64,000 nt of DNA, taken from NCBI GenBank assembly GCA_963850415.1, contig CAWKLE010000003.1, positions 372,001 to 436,000 on the forward strand, given 5' to 3'. Of this stretch, positions 57,235-64,000 are shown one piece after another (position 1 is the first letter of the stretch; each line of letters opens with the position of its first letter). The notes beneath the pieces are model-generated. The model ran no database searches and was not told the origin of the DNA. It saw only the letters and a program-made list of their open reading frames with translations. The DNA is from VAXT01 sp963850415. Lineage in GTDB: Bacteria > Actinomycetota > Thermoleophilia > Gaiellales > Gaiellaceae. The position numbers and the translations under genes were made by a program.

Positions 57235-58478
57235 AGATCGCGGTCGTCGGCGGCGGTTCGACTTACACGCCGGAGCTCGTCTCCGGGCTCGCGGGCGAGC
57301 GCGACCGGCTGGACGTGACGGACCTGGTGCTGCAGGACATCGACCCCGAGCGCCTCGAGGTCGTCGGCGGCCTCGCCGGGCGGATGCTCGCGCGGGCCGG
57401 GTTCTCGGGCGAGCTGACACTCACGGGCGACCTCGACCGGGCCCTCGACGGCACCGACTTCGTCCTCGTCCAGATCCGCGTCGGCGGCCAGCAGGCGCGG
57501 CTCTCCGACGAGACGATCCCGCTCGCGTGCGGCTGCGTCGGCCAGGAGACGACCGGCGCGGGTGGCCTGGCGAAGGCGCTGCGCACGGTTCCCGTTGTCC
57601 TCTCGATCGCCGACCGGGCGCGCGAGCTCGCGGGCGGCGGGGCCTGGATCGTCGACTTCACGAACCCCGTCGGGATCGTCACGCGGGCGCTCCTCGATGC
57701 GGGCCACCGCGCGGTCGGGCTCTGCAACGTCGCGATCGGGTTCCAGCGGATGGCGGCGCGCATGCTCGGCGCCGAGCCGGCGCGGCTCGTGATCGACCAG
57801 GTCGGGCTCAACCACCTGACCTGGGTGCGGGCCGTCCTCCTCGACGGGGACGACGTCCTCCCGGAGTTGATCGCCAACCACGGGGAAGAGCTGGCCGGCT
57901 CGTCGCACCTGCCGCGCGAGGCCCTCGAGGAGCTCGGCGCCGTGCCCTCCTACTACCTGCGCTACTTCTACGCCCACGACGCGGTGCTCTCCGAGCAGCG
58001 TCAGGGCGTGCCGCGCGCGGCGGAGGTCGCGGAGATCGAGCGCGGGCTCCTCGAGCTGTACCGCGACCCCGCGCTGGCCGAGAAGCCGGCGCTCCTCGAG
58101 CAGCGCGGCGGCGCCTTCTACAGCGAGGCGGCGGTCGGGTTGATCGCGTCGCTCGTGGCCGGGAACGGCGAGGTGCACGAGGTCGACATCCGGAACGAGG
58201 GCGCGCTGCAAGGGCTCGCAGTCGACGACGTCGTCGAGGTGCCGGCGCGCGTCTCGCCCGACCTCATCGAGCCCCTCTCCCAGAAGCCGCTCGCACCCGA
58301 GCTGCTCGGCCTCGTCCAGCACGTTGCGGCGTACGAGCGTCTCGCGGTGCGAGCGGCACTCTCAGGGGAGCCGGCTGACGCACGCAAGGCGCTGCTCGCG
58401 CATCCGCTGATCGGCCAGTGGGACGTCGCGAGCGAGCTGATCGACCTCCTGAGGGCGGCCAGCGAGGCTCCCGTATGA
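57231..58478 (+). CDS. Family 4 glycoside hydrolase (6-phospho-beta-glucosidase type)
   Basis: GH4 enzymes split glycosidic bonds by an NAD+ and metal-dependent oxidation/elimination route. The 415-residue protein has the NAD loop MKIAVVGGGSTYTPELVSGLA, DIDPERLEVV, the metal-binding Cys165 (VGLCNVAIGFQR) and His195 (GLNHLTW). The aromatic YYLRYFYAHD follows. Many GH4 enzymes act on phosphorylated disaccharides, but with ABC import and a kinase gene next door the substrate may be a phosphorylated chitobiose or an amino-sugar dimer, which is inference. Confidence 0.92.
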   Translation: MKIAVVGGGSTYTPELVSGLAGERDRLDVTDLVLQDIDPERLEVVGGLAGRMLARAGFSGELTLTGDLDRALDGTDFVLVQIRVGGQQARLSDETIPLACGCVGQETTGAGGLAKALRTVPVVLSIADRARELAGGGAWIVDFTNPVGIVTRALLDAGHRAVGLCNVAIGFQRMAARMLGAEPARLVIDQVGLNHLTWVRAVLLDGDDVLPELIANHGEELAGSSHLPREALEELGAVPSYYLRYFYAHDAVLSEQRQGVPRAAEVAEIERGLLELYRDPALAEKPALLEQRGGAFYSEAAVGLIASLVAGNGEVHEVDIRNEGALQGLAVDDVVEVPARVSPDLIEPLSQKPLAPELLGLVQHVAAYERLAVRAALSGEPADARKALLAHPLIGQWDVASELIDLLRAASEAPV

Positions 58479-59494
58479 GCGGCGCCGCGCTCCTCGCCGT
58501 GGACGGCGGCGCGACGAAGACCGACCTCGCGCTCGTCGCCGCCGACGGAACACTGCTTGCACTCGAACGTGGGCCGCTGAGCTCACCCCACTATCTCGGG
58601 CTCGAGGGCTCGTTGGACGTGCTTGCAGACCTGCTCGACCGCGCGGCGGACACCGCCGAGGTGCCGACCGACGACGGGCCCGTGACCGACCTCGGCCAGC
58701 TGTTGGTCGCCGGGCTCGATCTTCCCTCTGAGGTGCGGGACTTCCACGACGCGGTCGGCGTCCGCGGCTGGTCGACCCGGACGATCGTCGACAACGACAC
58801 CTTCGCGATCCTGCGTGCCGGCACGGAGCAGGGCTGGGGCGTCGCCGTGGTCTGCGGGACCGGGATCAACTGCGTCGGCATCGCGCCCGACGGACGCCAT
58901 GCGCGCTTCCCGGCGCTCGGCGCGATCACCGGCGACTGGGGCGGCGGCTACGACGTCGGCCTCGCTGCTGTCTCCGCAGCGGCCCGGAGCGAGGACGGGC
59001 GCGGCGAGCGGACGACGCTCGAGCAGTCGGTTCCAGCTCACTTCGGGCTCGTGACCCCGAGCGACCTGGCCGAGGGGATCCACCACGGCCGGATTCCCCA
59101 GAAGCGGCTCGGCGAGCTGCCGCCCGTGGTGTTCGCGGACGCGGCGCGGGACGGAGTGGCCGCCGAGATCGTCCAGCGCCTCGCCGACGAGGTCGTCGCG
59201 TTGGCCCGCGTCGCGCTCGAGCGGCTCGACCTCACGCACGATCCCGTCGAGATCCTGCTCGGCGGCGGCCTGCTCAGGCCCGGGAACGGGACGCTCGAGG
59301 CCGCCATCGAGACGGGGCTGCGCGAGGTCGGAGACTCGATCACCGTTCGCAACACGGAGTCGCCGCCGATCGTGGGGGCCGCCCTCCTCGGCCTGGACGA
59401 GCTCGGAGCCGGCGCCGAGGCGCAGGAGCGGGTCAGGCGCGAGCTCGACGACGCGGTCGCCGCCCTCGAGCCCGAGAGGCCGGCCGATGGCTGA
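58475..59494 (+). CDS. N-acetylglucosamine kinase-like protein (BadF/BadG/BcrA/BcrD ATPase family)
   Basis: A 339-residue sugar kinase of the ASKHA fold: ALLAVDGGATKTDLALVAADG (phosphate-1 loop), TIVDNDTFAILRAGT, VAVVCGTGINCVGIAPDG, GDWGGGYDVGLAAVSAAARSEDG and a late ILLGGGLLRPGN adenosine loop. Family members phosphorylate N-acetylglucosamine. In this operon it would phosphorylate sugars brought in by the ABC transporter. ATG overlaps the GH4 stop by 4 bases. Confidence 0.88.
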   Translation: MSGAALLAVDGGATKTDLALVAADGTLLALERGPLSSPHYLGLEGSLDVLADLLDRAADTAEVPTDDGPVTDLGQLLVAGLDLPSEVRDFHDAVGVRGWSTRTIVDNDTFAILRAGTEQGWGVAVVCGTGINCVGIAPDGRHARFPALGAITGDWGGGYDVGLAAVSAAARSEDGRGERTTLEQSVPAHFGLVTPSDLAEGIHHGRIPQKRLGELPPVVFADAARDGVAAEIVQRLADEVVALARVALERLDLTHDPVEILLGGGLLRPGNGTLEAAIETGLREVGDSITVRNTESPPIVGAALLGLDELGAGAEAQERVRRELDDAVAALEPERPADG

Positions 59495-60578
59495 CGTCCG
59501 CTTCCTGCAGGCGACGAAGATGTACCCGGGCACGGACACGCCTGCGGTCGACGCGCTCGACCTCCACGTCGAGGACGGCGAATTCATGGTCCTCGTCGGC
59601 CCATCGGGCTCGGGCAAGACGACCGCGCTCCGCATGCTCGCGGGGCTCGAGGAGGTCGACTCCGGAGCGGTGTACATCGGCGAGCGCGACGTCACGTACG
59701 TCCCGCCCAAGAACCGTGATGTCTCGATGGTCTTCCAGAACTACGCGCTCTACCCGTACATGACCGTGGCGCAGAACATCGGGTTCCCGCTCAAGATCGC
59801 CAAGGTCAGGAAGGACGTGCGCGATCAGCGCGTGCGGGAGGTGGCGCAGATGCTCGGGCTCGAGCAGTACCTCGAGCGCAAGCCCGGCCAGCTGTCCGGC
59901 GGCGAGCGCCAGCGCGTTGCGATGGGGCGCGCGATCGTCCGCGTGCCCAGCGTGTTCCTGATGGACGAGCCGCTCTCGAACCTCGACGCGCAGCTGCGTG
60001 TCCAGATGCGCGCCGACGTCGCAGCCCTCCAGCTGGAGTTCGGCGTGACGACCGTGTACGTCACCCACGACCAGGCGGAAGCGATGACGCTCGGGCACCG
60101 GGTCGCCGTGCTGCGCGACGGGAAGCTGCAGCAGTGCGGCCCGCCGCGCGAGCTGTACGACCGGCCGACGAACACCTTCGTCGCCGGCTTCATCGGCTCG
60201 CCGACGATGAACCTCTGCCCGGTGCAGCTGGGGACGAACGGCGCGATCGCACTCGGTGCGGCCAGCGTCGCGATCGACGACGCGCTCGCCGGAGCCGCGT
60301 GCTCGAACGGGCGCGGCGACATCGTCCTCGGGCTGCGGCCGGAATCGCTCGAGGTCGGGCAGGACGGCGTGCCGGCCCGCGTCGAGATCGTCGAGGAGCT
60401 CGGCGCTGACGCATTCGTGTTCTGCGTCGCCGAGATCGACGGCGAGGAGCTGAAGCTCGTCGCGCGGACGAAGGCGCGGGACGTGCCCCGGCGCGGAGAC
60501 CGCGTCGCACTCAATCCGCGGCCGAACGAGGCTCACCTCTTCGACCCGGCCACCGGCGAGCGGCTGGAGGCGACGTGA
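59487..60578 (+). CDS. Sugar ABC transporter ATP-binding protein (MsmK/UgpC type)
   Basis: A 363-residue ATPase for the importer encoded upstream. Walker A is GPSGSGKTT, Q-loop FQNYALYP, signature LSGGERQRVAMGRAI, Walker B FLMDEPLSNLD, switch YVTHDQAEAMTL, and a C-terminal OB/TOBE region (residues about 240-363). It is typical of the CUT1 sugar-importer ATPases that may serve several transporters, though here it is within the operon. It overlaps the kinase gene by 8 bases. Confidence 0.93.
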   Translation: MADVRFLQATKMYPGTDTPAVDALDLHVEDGEFMVLVGPSGSGKTTALRMLAGLEEVDSGAVYIGERDVTYVPPKNRDVSMVFQNYALYPYMTVAQNIGFPLKIAKVRKDVRDQRVREVAQMLGLEQYLERKPGQLSGGERQRVAMGRAIVRVPSVFLMDEPLSNLDAQLRVQMRADVAALQLEFGVTTVYVTHDQAEAMTLGHRVAVLRDGKLQQCGPPRELYDRPTNTFVAGFIGSPTMNLCPVQLGTNGAIALGAASVAIDDALAGAACSNGRGDIVLGLRPESLEVGQDGVPARVEIVEELGADAFVFCVAEIDGEELKLVARTKARDVPRRGDRVALNPRPNEAHLFDPATGERLEAT

Positions 60579-61627
60579 CAGCCCACGGCGAGACCTTCCT
60601 CGCGGAGATCCGTGACCAGCCCCAGGCGCTGCTGCGCCTGATCGAGCAGGCGCACGTGTACGAGGAAGCGGCGCACGCGGCCATCGGACGCGGCCCGCAC
60701 ATCGTCCGGCTCGTCGGCCACGGCTCGTCCGACAACGCCGCGTCGTACGGCGTGTACGCGTTCGGGCTCGAGCCCGGCTGGACCGCGCTGCGCGACTCGA
60801 TCTCCCTCTCCGTGTACTACGGGGCGAAGCTCGACCTCGAGCGATCGATCGTCGTCGCGCTCTCCCAGTCCGGCCGCACGCCGGATGTCGTCGCCTACGT
60901 CGAGCGGGCTCGCGAACGAGGAGCCCTGACGATCGCGGTCACGAACGAGACCGGGTCGGAGTTAGCCGGTGCGGCCGATCTGACGCTGCCGCTGGCCGCC
61001 GGGCCCGAGCGCGCGGTCGCCGCCTCGAAGACGTACGTGAACCAGCTTGCGGCACTCGTGCTGCTCGCCGGGGCGGTCGCCGGCCGGACGAGCGAGCTCG
61101 TCGACCAGATCGGCCGCGCCGCCGAGTCGATGGCCGAGGCGCTCCCCCGCTTCGAGGACGCCGTCGCCTCCGTCGCTGGTGCGTTCGCGTACGTCGGCCG
61201 CATGTACGTGATCGGCCGCGGAATCGAGTTCGCGACGGCCCGGGAGATCGCGCTGAAACTGACCGAGACCTGCCGTGTCGCCGCCGAGCCGCTGACCTCG
61301 ACCGACCTCGCGCACGGCCCGATCGCTGCGCTCGATCCGCTGTTCCCGGTCTGGACGATCGCCTCCAAGGACGAGGCGCTACCGACGATCGTCGAGGCAG
61401 CCCGGAGAGCGCGCGACGCCGGCGCGACGCTCGTCGCCAGCGGCAACGCGCACTCGGAGATCGCGGGCGCGGCGTACCGTCTCCCAGTGCCCGAGGCACC
61501 CTCACCGCTCCTCTCACCGCTGCTCTCCGTCGTCCCGGGCCAGCTCTTCGCGGGCGCGCTCGCCTCGGCCAAGGGTCTCGACTCCGATCATCCGACCGGC
61601 CTGACCAAGGTCACACTGGCCCAGTGA
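60575..61627 (+). CDS. SIS-domain amino-sugar phosphate deaminase/isomerase (NagB-II or GlmS-isomerase type)
   Basis: A 350-residue protein with two SIS domains and no glutamine amidotransferase half, so it works on ammonia release or isomerisation instead of synthesis from glutamine. The first SIS is IVRLVGHGSSDNAASYGVYAFG and VALSQSGRTPDVVAYVE. SKTYVNQLAALVLLA follows. The second is YVIGRGIEFATAREIALKLTETCRVAAEPLTSTDLAHGP. The likely reaction is glucosamine-6-phosphate to fructose-6-phosphate plus ammonia. ATGTGA-type overlap with neighbours. Confidence 0.9.
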   Translation: MTAHGETFLAEIRDQPQALLRLIEQAHVYEEAAHAAIGRGPHIVRLVGHGSSDNAASYGVYAFGLEPGWTALRDSISLSVYYGAKLDLERSIVVALSQSGRTPDVVAYVERARERGALTIAVTNETGSELAGAADLTLPLAAGPERAVAASKTYVNQLAALVLLAGAVAGRTSELVDQIGRAAESMAEALPRFEDAVASVAGAFAYVGRMYVIGRGIEFATAREIALKLTETCRVAAEPLTSTDLAHGPIAALDPLFPVWTIASKDEALPTIVEAARRARDAGATLVASGNAHSEIAGAAYRLPVPEAPSPLLSPLLSVVPGQLFAGALASAKGLDSDHPTGLTKVTLAQ

Positions 61628-62193
61628 TGCAGGTCGCGCTCACCTTCGACACGGAGCACCCCGGTCGCCCGACCCGCGCCGGAGGCGAGGACCGGATCCT
61701 CGAGACGCTCGCCTCGGCAGGGATCCGCGCGACCTTCTTCCTCCAGGGCCGCTGGGTGCGGGCCAACCCGGACGTGTCGAGGCGGATCGTCGCCGCGGGC
61801 CACCTGATCGGGAACCACTCCAACTACCACGCGCCGATGGACGCGCTCTCGGACGAGTGGCTTCGCCGCGACATCGCGAAAGCCGAGGCGACGATCAGGG
61901 AGACGACCGGGATCGACCCGAAGCCCTGGTTCCGGTGCCCGTTCGGCTCCGGGATGGACGACCCGCGGGTCCTGGCCGCCATCGAGGAGCTCGGCTATCG
62001 GCACGTTGGCTGGGACGAGGATCCCTTCGACTGGGAAGAGGGCCGCACGGTGGACGAGCTGGTCGCGGGCGTCGGGCCGGGGATCGTCCTGCTCCACGCC
62101 TGGCCGGCGGTCACGGCCGATGGTCTCGGACGCGTGATCGCCGACCTACGGGAGCGTGGAGCGGAGTTCGTCGGGGTCGACGAGCTGGTCTAG
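61627..62193 (+). CDS. Polysaccharide deacetylase (NodB family)
   Basis: A 188-residue NodB-fold deacetylase with no signal peptide, hence probably cytoplasmic. The motifs are TFDTEHPGR (catalytic Asp), NHSNYH (HSxxH metal site, His at 61817 and 61829), RCPFGSGMDDPRV and LLHAWP. It may remove the N-acetyl group from an imported chitooligosaccharide or N-acetylglucosamine compound, filling the place of nagA, which is not in the operon. GTG at 61624 overlaps the upstream stop; ATG at 61627 overlaps by one base. Confidence 0.87.
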   Translation: MQVALTFDTEHPGRPTRAGGEDRILETLASAGIRATFFLQGRWVRANPDVSRRIVAAGHLIGNHSNYHAPMDALSDEWLRRDIAKAEATIRETTGIDPKPWFRCPFGSGMDDPRVLAAIEELGYRHVGWDEDPFDWEEGRTVDELVAGVGPGIVLLHAWPAVTADGLGRVIADLRERGAEFVGVDELV

Positions 62194-62678
62194 CCGACTG
62201 CCGTGCGCAGCGCGGGGGTGCAGCTCGAGCGGCCGCGCTTCTCGAGGTACTGCTGGTGGTAGTCCTCGGCCTCGAAGAAGGTCTGCGCGGGCTCGATCAG
62301 CGTGACGACCGTCTTGCGGTGCCGCGTCTGCTCCTCAGCCTTCGACCGCGTCGCGGCCTCGCGCTGCTCCTCGTCGTGGAAGAAGATCACCGAGCGGTAC
62401 TGGTCGCCGATGTCCCAACCCTGGCGGTTGAGCTGGGTCGGGTTGTGCTTGCCCCAGAAGACCTGGAGCAGGTCGTCGTACGACAACCGCTCGTCGTCGT
62501 AGGTGACCTCGACCACCTCGGCGTGGCCCGTGGTGTGCGAGCACACGTCCTCGTAGGTCGGGTTCTCGGTGTGCCCGCCCGCGTAACCGACGCGGGTCTT
62601 CGTGACTCCGTCGAGCTGCCTGAACGCCGCCTCGACGCCCCAGAAGCAGCCCGCTCCGAACGTTGCCTTCCTCTCCAC
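62190..62678 (-). CDS. msrA: Peptide-methionine (S)-S-oxide reductase
   Basis: Repairs oxidised methionine (S form). In the 162-residue protein GAGCFWGVEAAFR carries the catalytic Cys10, with GYAGGHTENPTYEDVCSHTTGHAEVVEV, VFWGKHNPTQLNRQGWDIGDQYRSVIF and EDYHQQYL as classic MsrA blocks. GTG at 62678 shares one base with the msrB stop (TAGTG), so the pair is translated together. The 36 upstream codons of the longer frame lie inside msrB. Its end overlaps the deacetylase gene by 4 bases tail to tail. Confidence 0.95.
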   Translation of the reverse strand: MERKATFGAGCFWGVEAAFRQLDGVTKTRVGYAGGHTENPTYEDVCSHTTGHAEVVEVTYDDERLSYDDLLQVFWGKHNPTQLNRQGWDIGDQYRSVIFFHDEEQREAATRSKAEEQTRHRKTVVTLIEPAQTFFEAEDYHQQYLEKRGRSSCTPALRTAVG

Positions 62679-63070
62679 TATTCCTCCTCCAGTTTCAACG
62701 CCGCAGAGTTGATGCAGTACCGCTGCCCCGTAGGGTGCGGCCCGTCCGGGAACACGTGCCCGAGATGGCCTCCGCAGTTGGCGCACAGCACTTCGGTGCG
62801 GGTCATCCAGTGGCTCGTGTCCGTCTCCTCCTCGACCGCGTCTCCGGTCGCCGGCGCGTAGAACGCCGGCCAGCCGCAGCCCGAGTCGTACTTCGCGTCC
62901 GACGCGAAGAGCTCGGCTCCGCAGCCGGCACAGTGGTAGGTGCCCGGCTCGAAGACGTGGTCGTACTCACCTGTGAACGGGCGCTCCGTGCCCTTCTCGC
63001 GGAGCACACGGTACTGCTCCGCTGTGAGCTCGGAACGCCATTCCTGCTCTGTTTTCTTGATCTTGGTCAT
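62678..63070 (-). CDS. msrB: Peptide-methionine (R)-S-oxide reductase
   Basis: Repairs oxidised methionine (R form). The 130-residue MsrB has zinc CxxC pairs CAGC and CANC, SGCGWPAFY and the catalytic cysteine in RYCINSAAL. ATG at 63070. It is the first gene of the msrB-msrA pair, reading leftward. It is normal in length with no signal peptide, so it acts in the cytoplasm. Confidence 0.95.
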   Translation of the reverse strand: MTKIKKTEQEWRSELTAEQYRVLREKGTERPFTGEYDHVFEPGTYHCAGCGAELFASDAKYDSGCGWPAFYAPATGDAVEEETDTSHWMTRTEVLCANCGGHLGHVFPDGPHPTGQRYCINSAALKLEEE

Positions 63071-63158
63071 CGCTAGTTCAAACGTAGCTCAGAGCGAAAA
63101 GTTCCCGGCCTGCAAGTTGCCCCTTGACGAATCGGGAAACGTGTGAGAGGGTGTGCTC

Positions 63159-63198
63159 GTCAAGTCCTGCAGGCCTTCGGGTCGGCGGGACTTGGCAC
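63159..63198. terminator. Hairpin between the reductase gene and msrB
   Basis: CAAGTCC at 63159-63165 and GGACTTG at 63192-63198 form the base of a hairpin with further G-C pairs and a CTTCGG-like loop. Read rightward, a T-run (63207-63212) lies a few bases beyond, but no rightward gene precedes it. It most likely ends the leftward reductase transcript, though no T-run follows in that direction. Confidence 0.4.
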
Positions 63199-63211
63199 AT
63201 GTAGGGCCTTT

Positions 63212-64000
63212 TTAGTTACAGATCGTGGCCATCTCGACGGGCTGCGGCATCGCCTGCTCGGCGGCGGCCTTCACGCCCTCGCGCGAAGGTCGGGAAGACG
63301 TGGTGCATCGCGCGCCAGGTCGTCGACCGTCCCCCCGAGCCGGAGCGCGAGCGAGAGGCCATGGACGATGTCGCCCCCGTTCGGCGCGACGACGTGGAGC
63401 CCGAGCACGCGTCTCGTTCCCGTCTCGTAGACGATCTTGTACAGGCCGCGCTGCTGCTCCTTGTAGGAGGAGCGCTGGACGTACTTGATGTCGTGCACGA
63501 CGGCCTCGTGCTCGATTCCCCGGTCTCGCGCCTCCTGCTCGGTCAGGCCGACCGCGGCCAGCTCCGGCTCGGTGAAGATCGCGGTCGGCAGCACCGAATA
63601 GTCCGCCGGGGCCGGGTTTCGTTCGAACATGTCGTCGATCGCGATCCGCGCCTGGTACTGGGCGATCGGCGTGAACTGGTAGCGGCCGGTCACGTCGCCC
63701 GGCGGCCCAGATCCCGTCCACGGAGGTGCGCATCAGCTCGTCGATGACGATGCCCGCACGGTCGTGCTCGATTCCGAGCTCGTCGAGGTGCAGCGCCTCG
63801 ACGTTCGGCGCGCGGCCCGAGGCGAGCAGGAGCTTCGCGACACGGATCTCCCTCGAGCCGACGGCGGCCACGATCCCGTCGCCTTCGGGCCGGACGCTCG
63901 ACGACGGTCGAAGAGAGCACGATCTCGACTCCGTCGTCCTCCTCGAGCGCCGCGTGCAGCACCGTGGAGGCTTCCTCGTCGGAACGCGGCGAGATGCGAT
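63212..64000 (-). CDS. FAD/NAD disulfide oxidoreductase (Lpd/mercuric-reductase type), C-terminal part with four +1 frameshifts
   Basis: The window cuts the 5' end. Recoverable segments read RISPRSDEEASTVLHAALEEDDGVEIVLSSTVVE, then IVAAVGSREIRVAKLLLASGRAPNVEALHLDELGIEHDRAGIVIDELMRTSVDGIWAAGDVTGRYQFTPIAQYQARIAIDDMF, then TAIFTEPELAAVGLTEQEA and the C-terminal MHHVFPTF-A-EGVKAA active-site helix (His, Glu). Single extra bases near 63896, 63697, 63309 and 63281 break it. The family is certain; dihydrolipoyl dehydrogenase, mercuric reductase or mycothione reductase cannot be told apart without the N-terminal CxxxxC region. Confidence 0.8.
   Translation of the reverse strand: MASRRVPTRKPPRCCTRRSRRTTESRSCSLRPSSSVRPEGDGIVAAVGSREIRVAKLLLASGRAPNVEALHLDELGIEHDRAGIVIDELMRTSVDGIWAAGRRDRPLPVHADRPVPGADRDRRHVRTKPGPGGLFGAADRDLHRAGAGRGRPDRAGGARPGNRARGRRARHQVRPALLLQGAAARPVQDRLRDGNETRARAPRRRAERGRHRPWPLARAPARGDGRRPGARCTTSSRPSREGVKAAAEQAMPQPVEMATICN

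Overview
The window is high-GC, densely packed bacterial chromosome. Several signs point to an actinobacterium, most likely of the class Thermoleophilia. Two LexA sites have the Gram-positive form CGAAC-N4-GTTCG, a split MutT1-type gene pair sits beside polyphosphate genes, GTG starts are common, and a giant secreted protein ends in a PxKF-type domain. The class assignment is inference. Many genes overlap by 4 bases (ATGA or GTGA), so most are probably read in short operons.

Layout. 1-4183: polyphosphate cluster (ppk1 end, ppx, histidine phosphatase, Nudix, CYTH-CHAD). 4387-8419: undecaprenyl-diphosphatase, then a molybdate operon (MerR/TOBE regulator, modABC). 8416-12621: two membrane-anchored unknowns, a TPP riboswitch with a CytX-like permease, PhzF, VOC protein, SixA. 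12559-16799: PadR-controlled ABC exporter, lipoprotein, macro-domain protein, PRC-barrel protein. 16841-20961: a CarH-like B12/light-sensing regulator in a three-gene operon, diverging from DUF378, fasciclin and UV-damage endonuclease genes. The space between holds two arrays of 11-base direct repeats like the CarH operator. 20924-35359: a tRNA-Arg gene whose 3' end is repeated at 32692 and 35328, enclosing stress, regulatory and transport genes. 35364-45585: a large cyclase/ATPase/TPR protein and a 2,108-residue secreted C25-peptidase protein with PLGGI repeats. 45697-51155: TPR and membrane proteins, two SOS-controlled repair genes, an ECF sigma pair. 51159-62193: a propeller/PASTA protein, then a ROK-controlled amino-sugar uptake and breakdown operon. 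62190-64000: msrA/msrB and the end of a flavin disulfide reductase gene.

How the genes work together. The amino-sugar operon imports an N-acetylglucosamine-type oligosaccharide by ABC transport, and offers a kinase, a GH4 hydrolase, a deacetylase and an SIS-type deaminase to feed it into glycolysis. The CarH region looks like a light-induced protection regulon. The polyphosphate cluster makes, degrades and binds polyphosphate and cleans up nucleotides.

Quality caveat. At least ten breaks in reading frame fit the same event, one extra base, in genes that otherwise look intact (near 1453, 10568, 25603, 27122, 48611, 49722, 63281, 63309, 63697 and 63896). I read them as probable sequence errors and annotate the joined genes.
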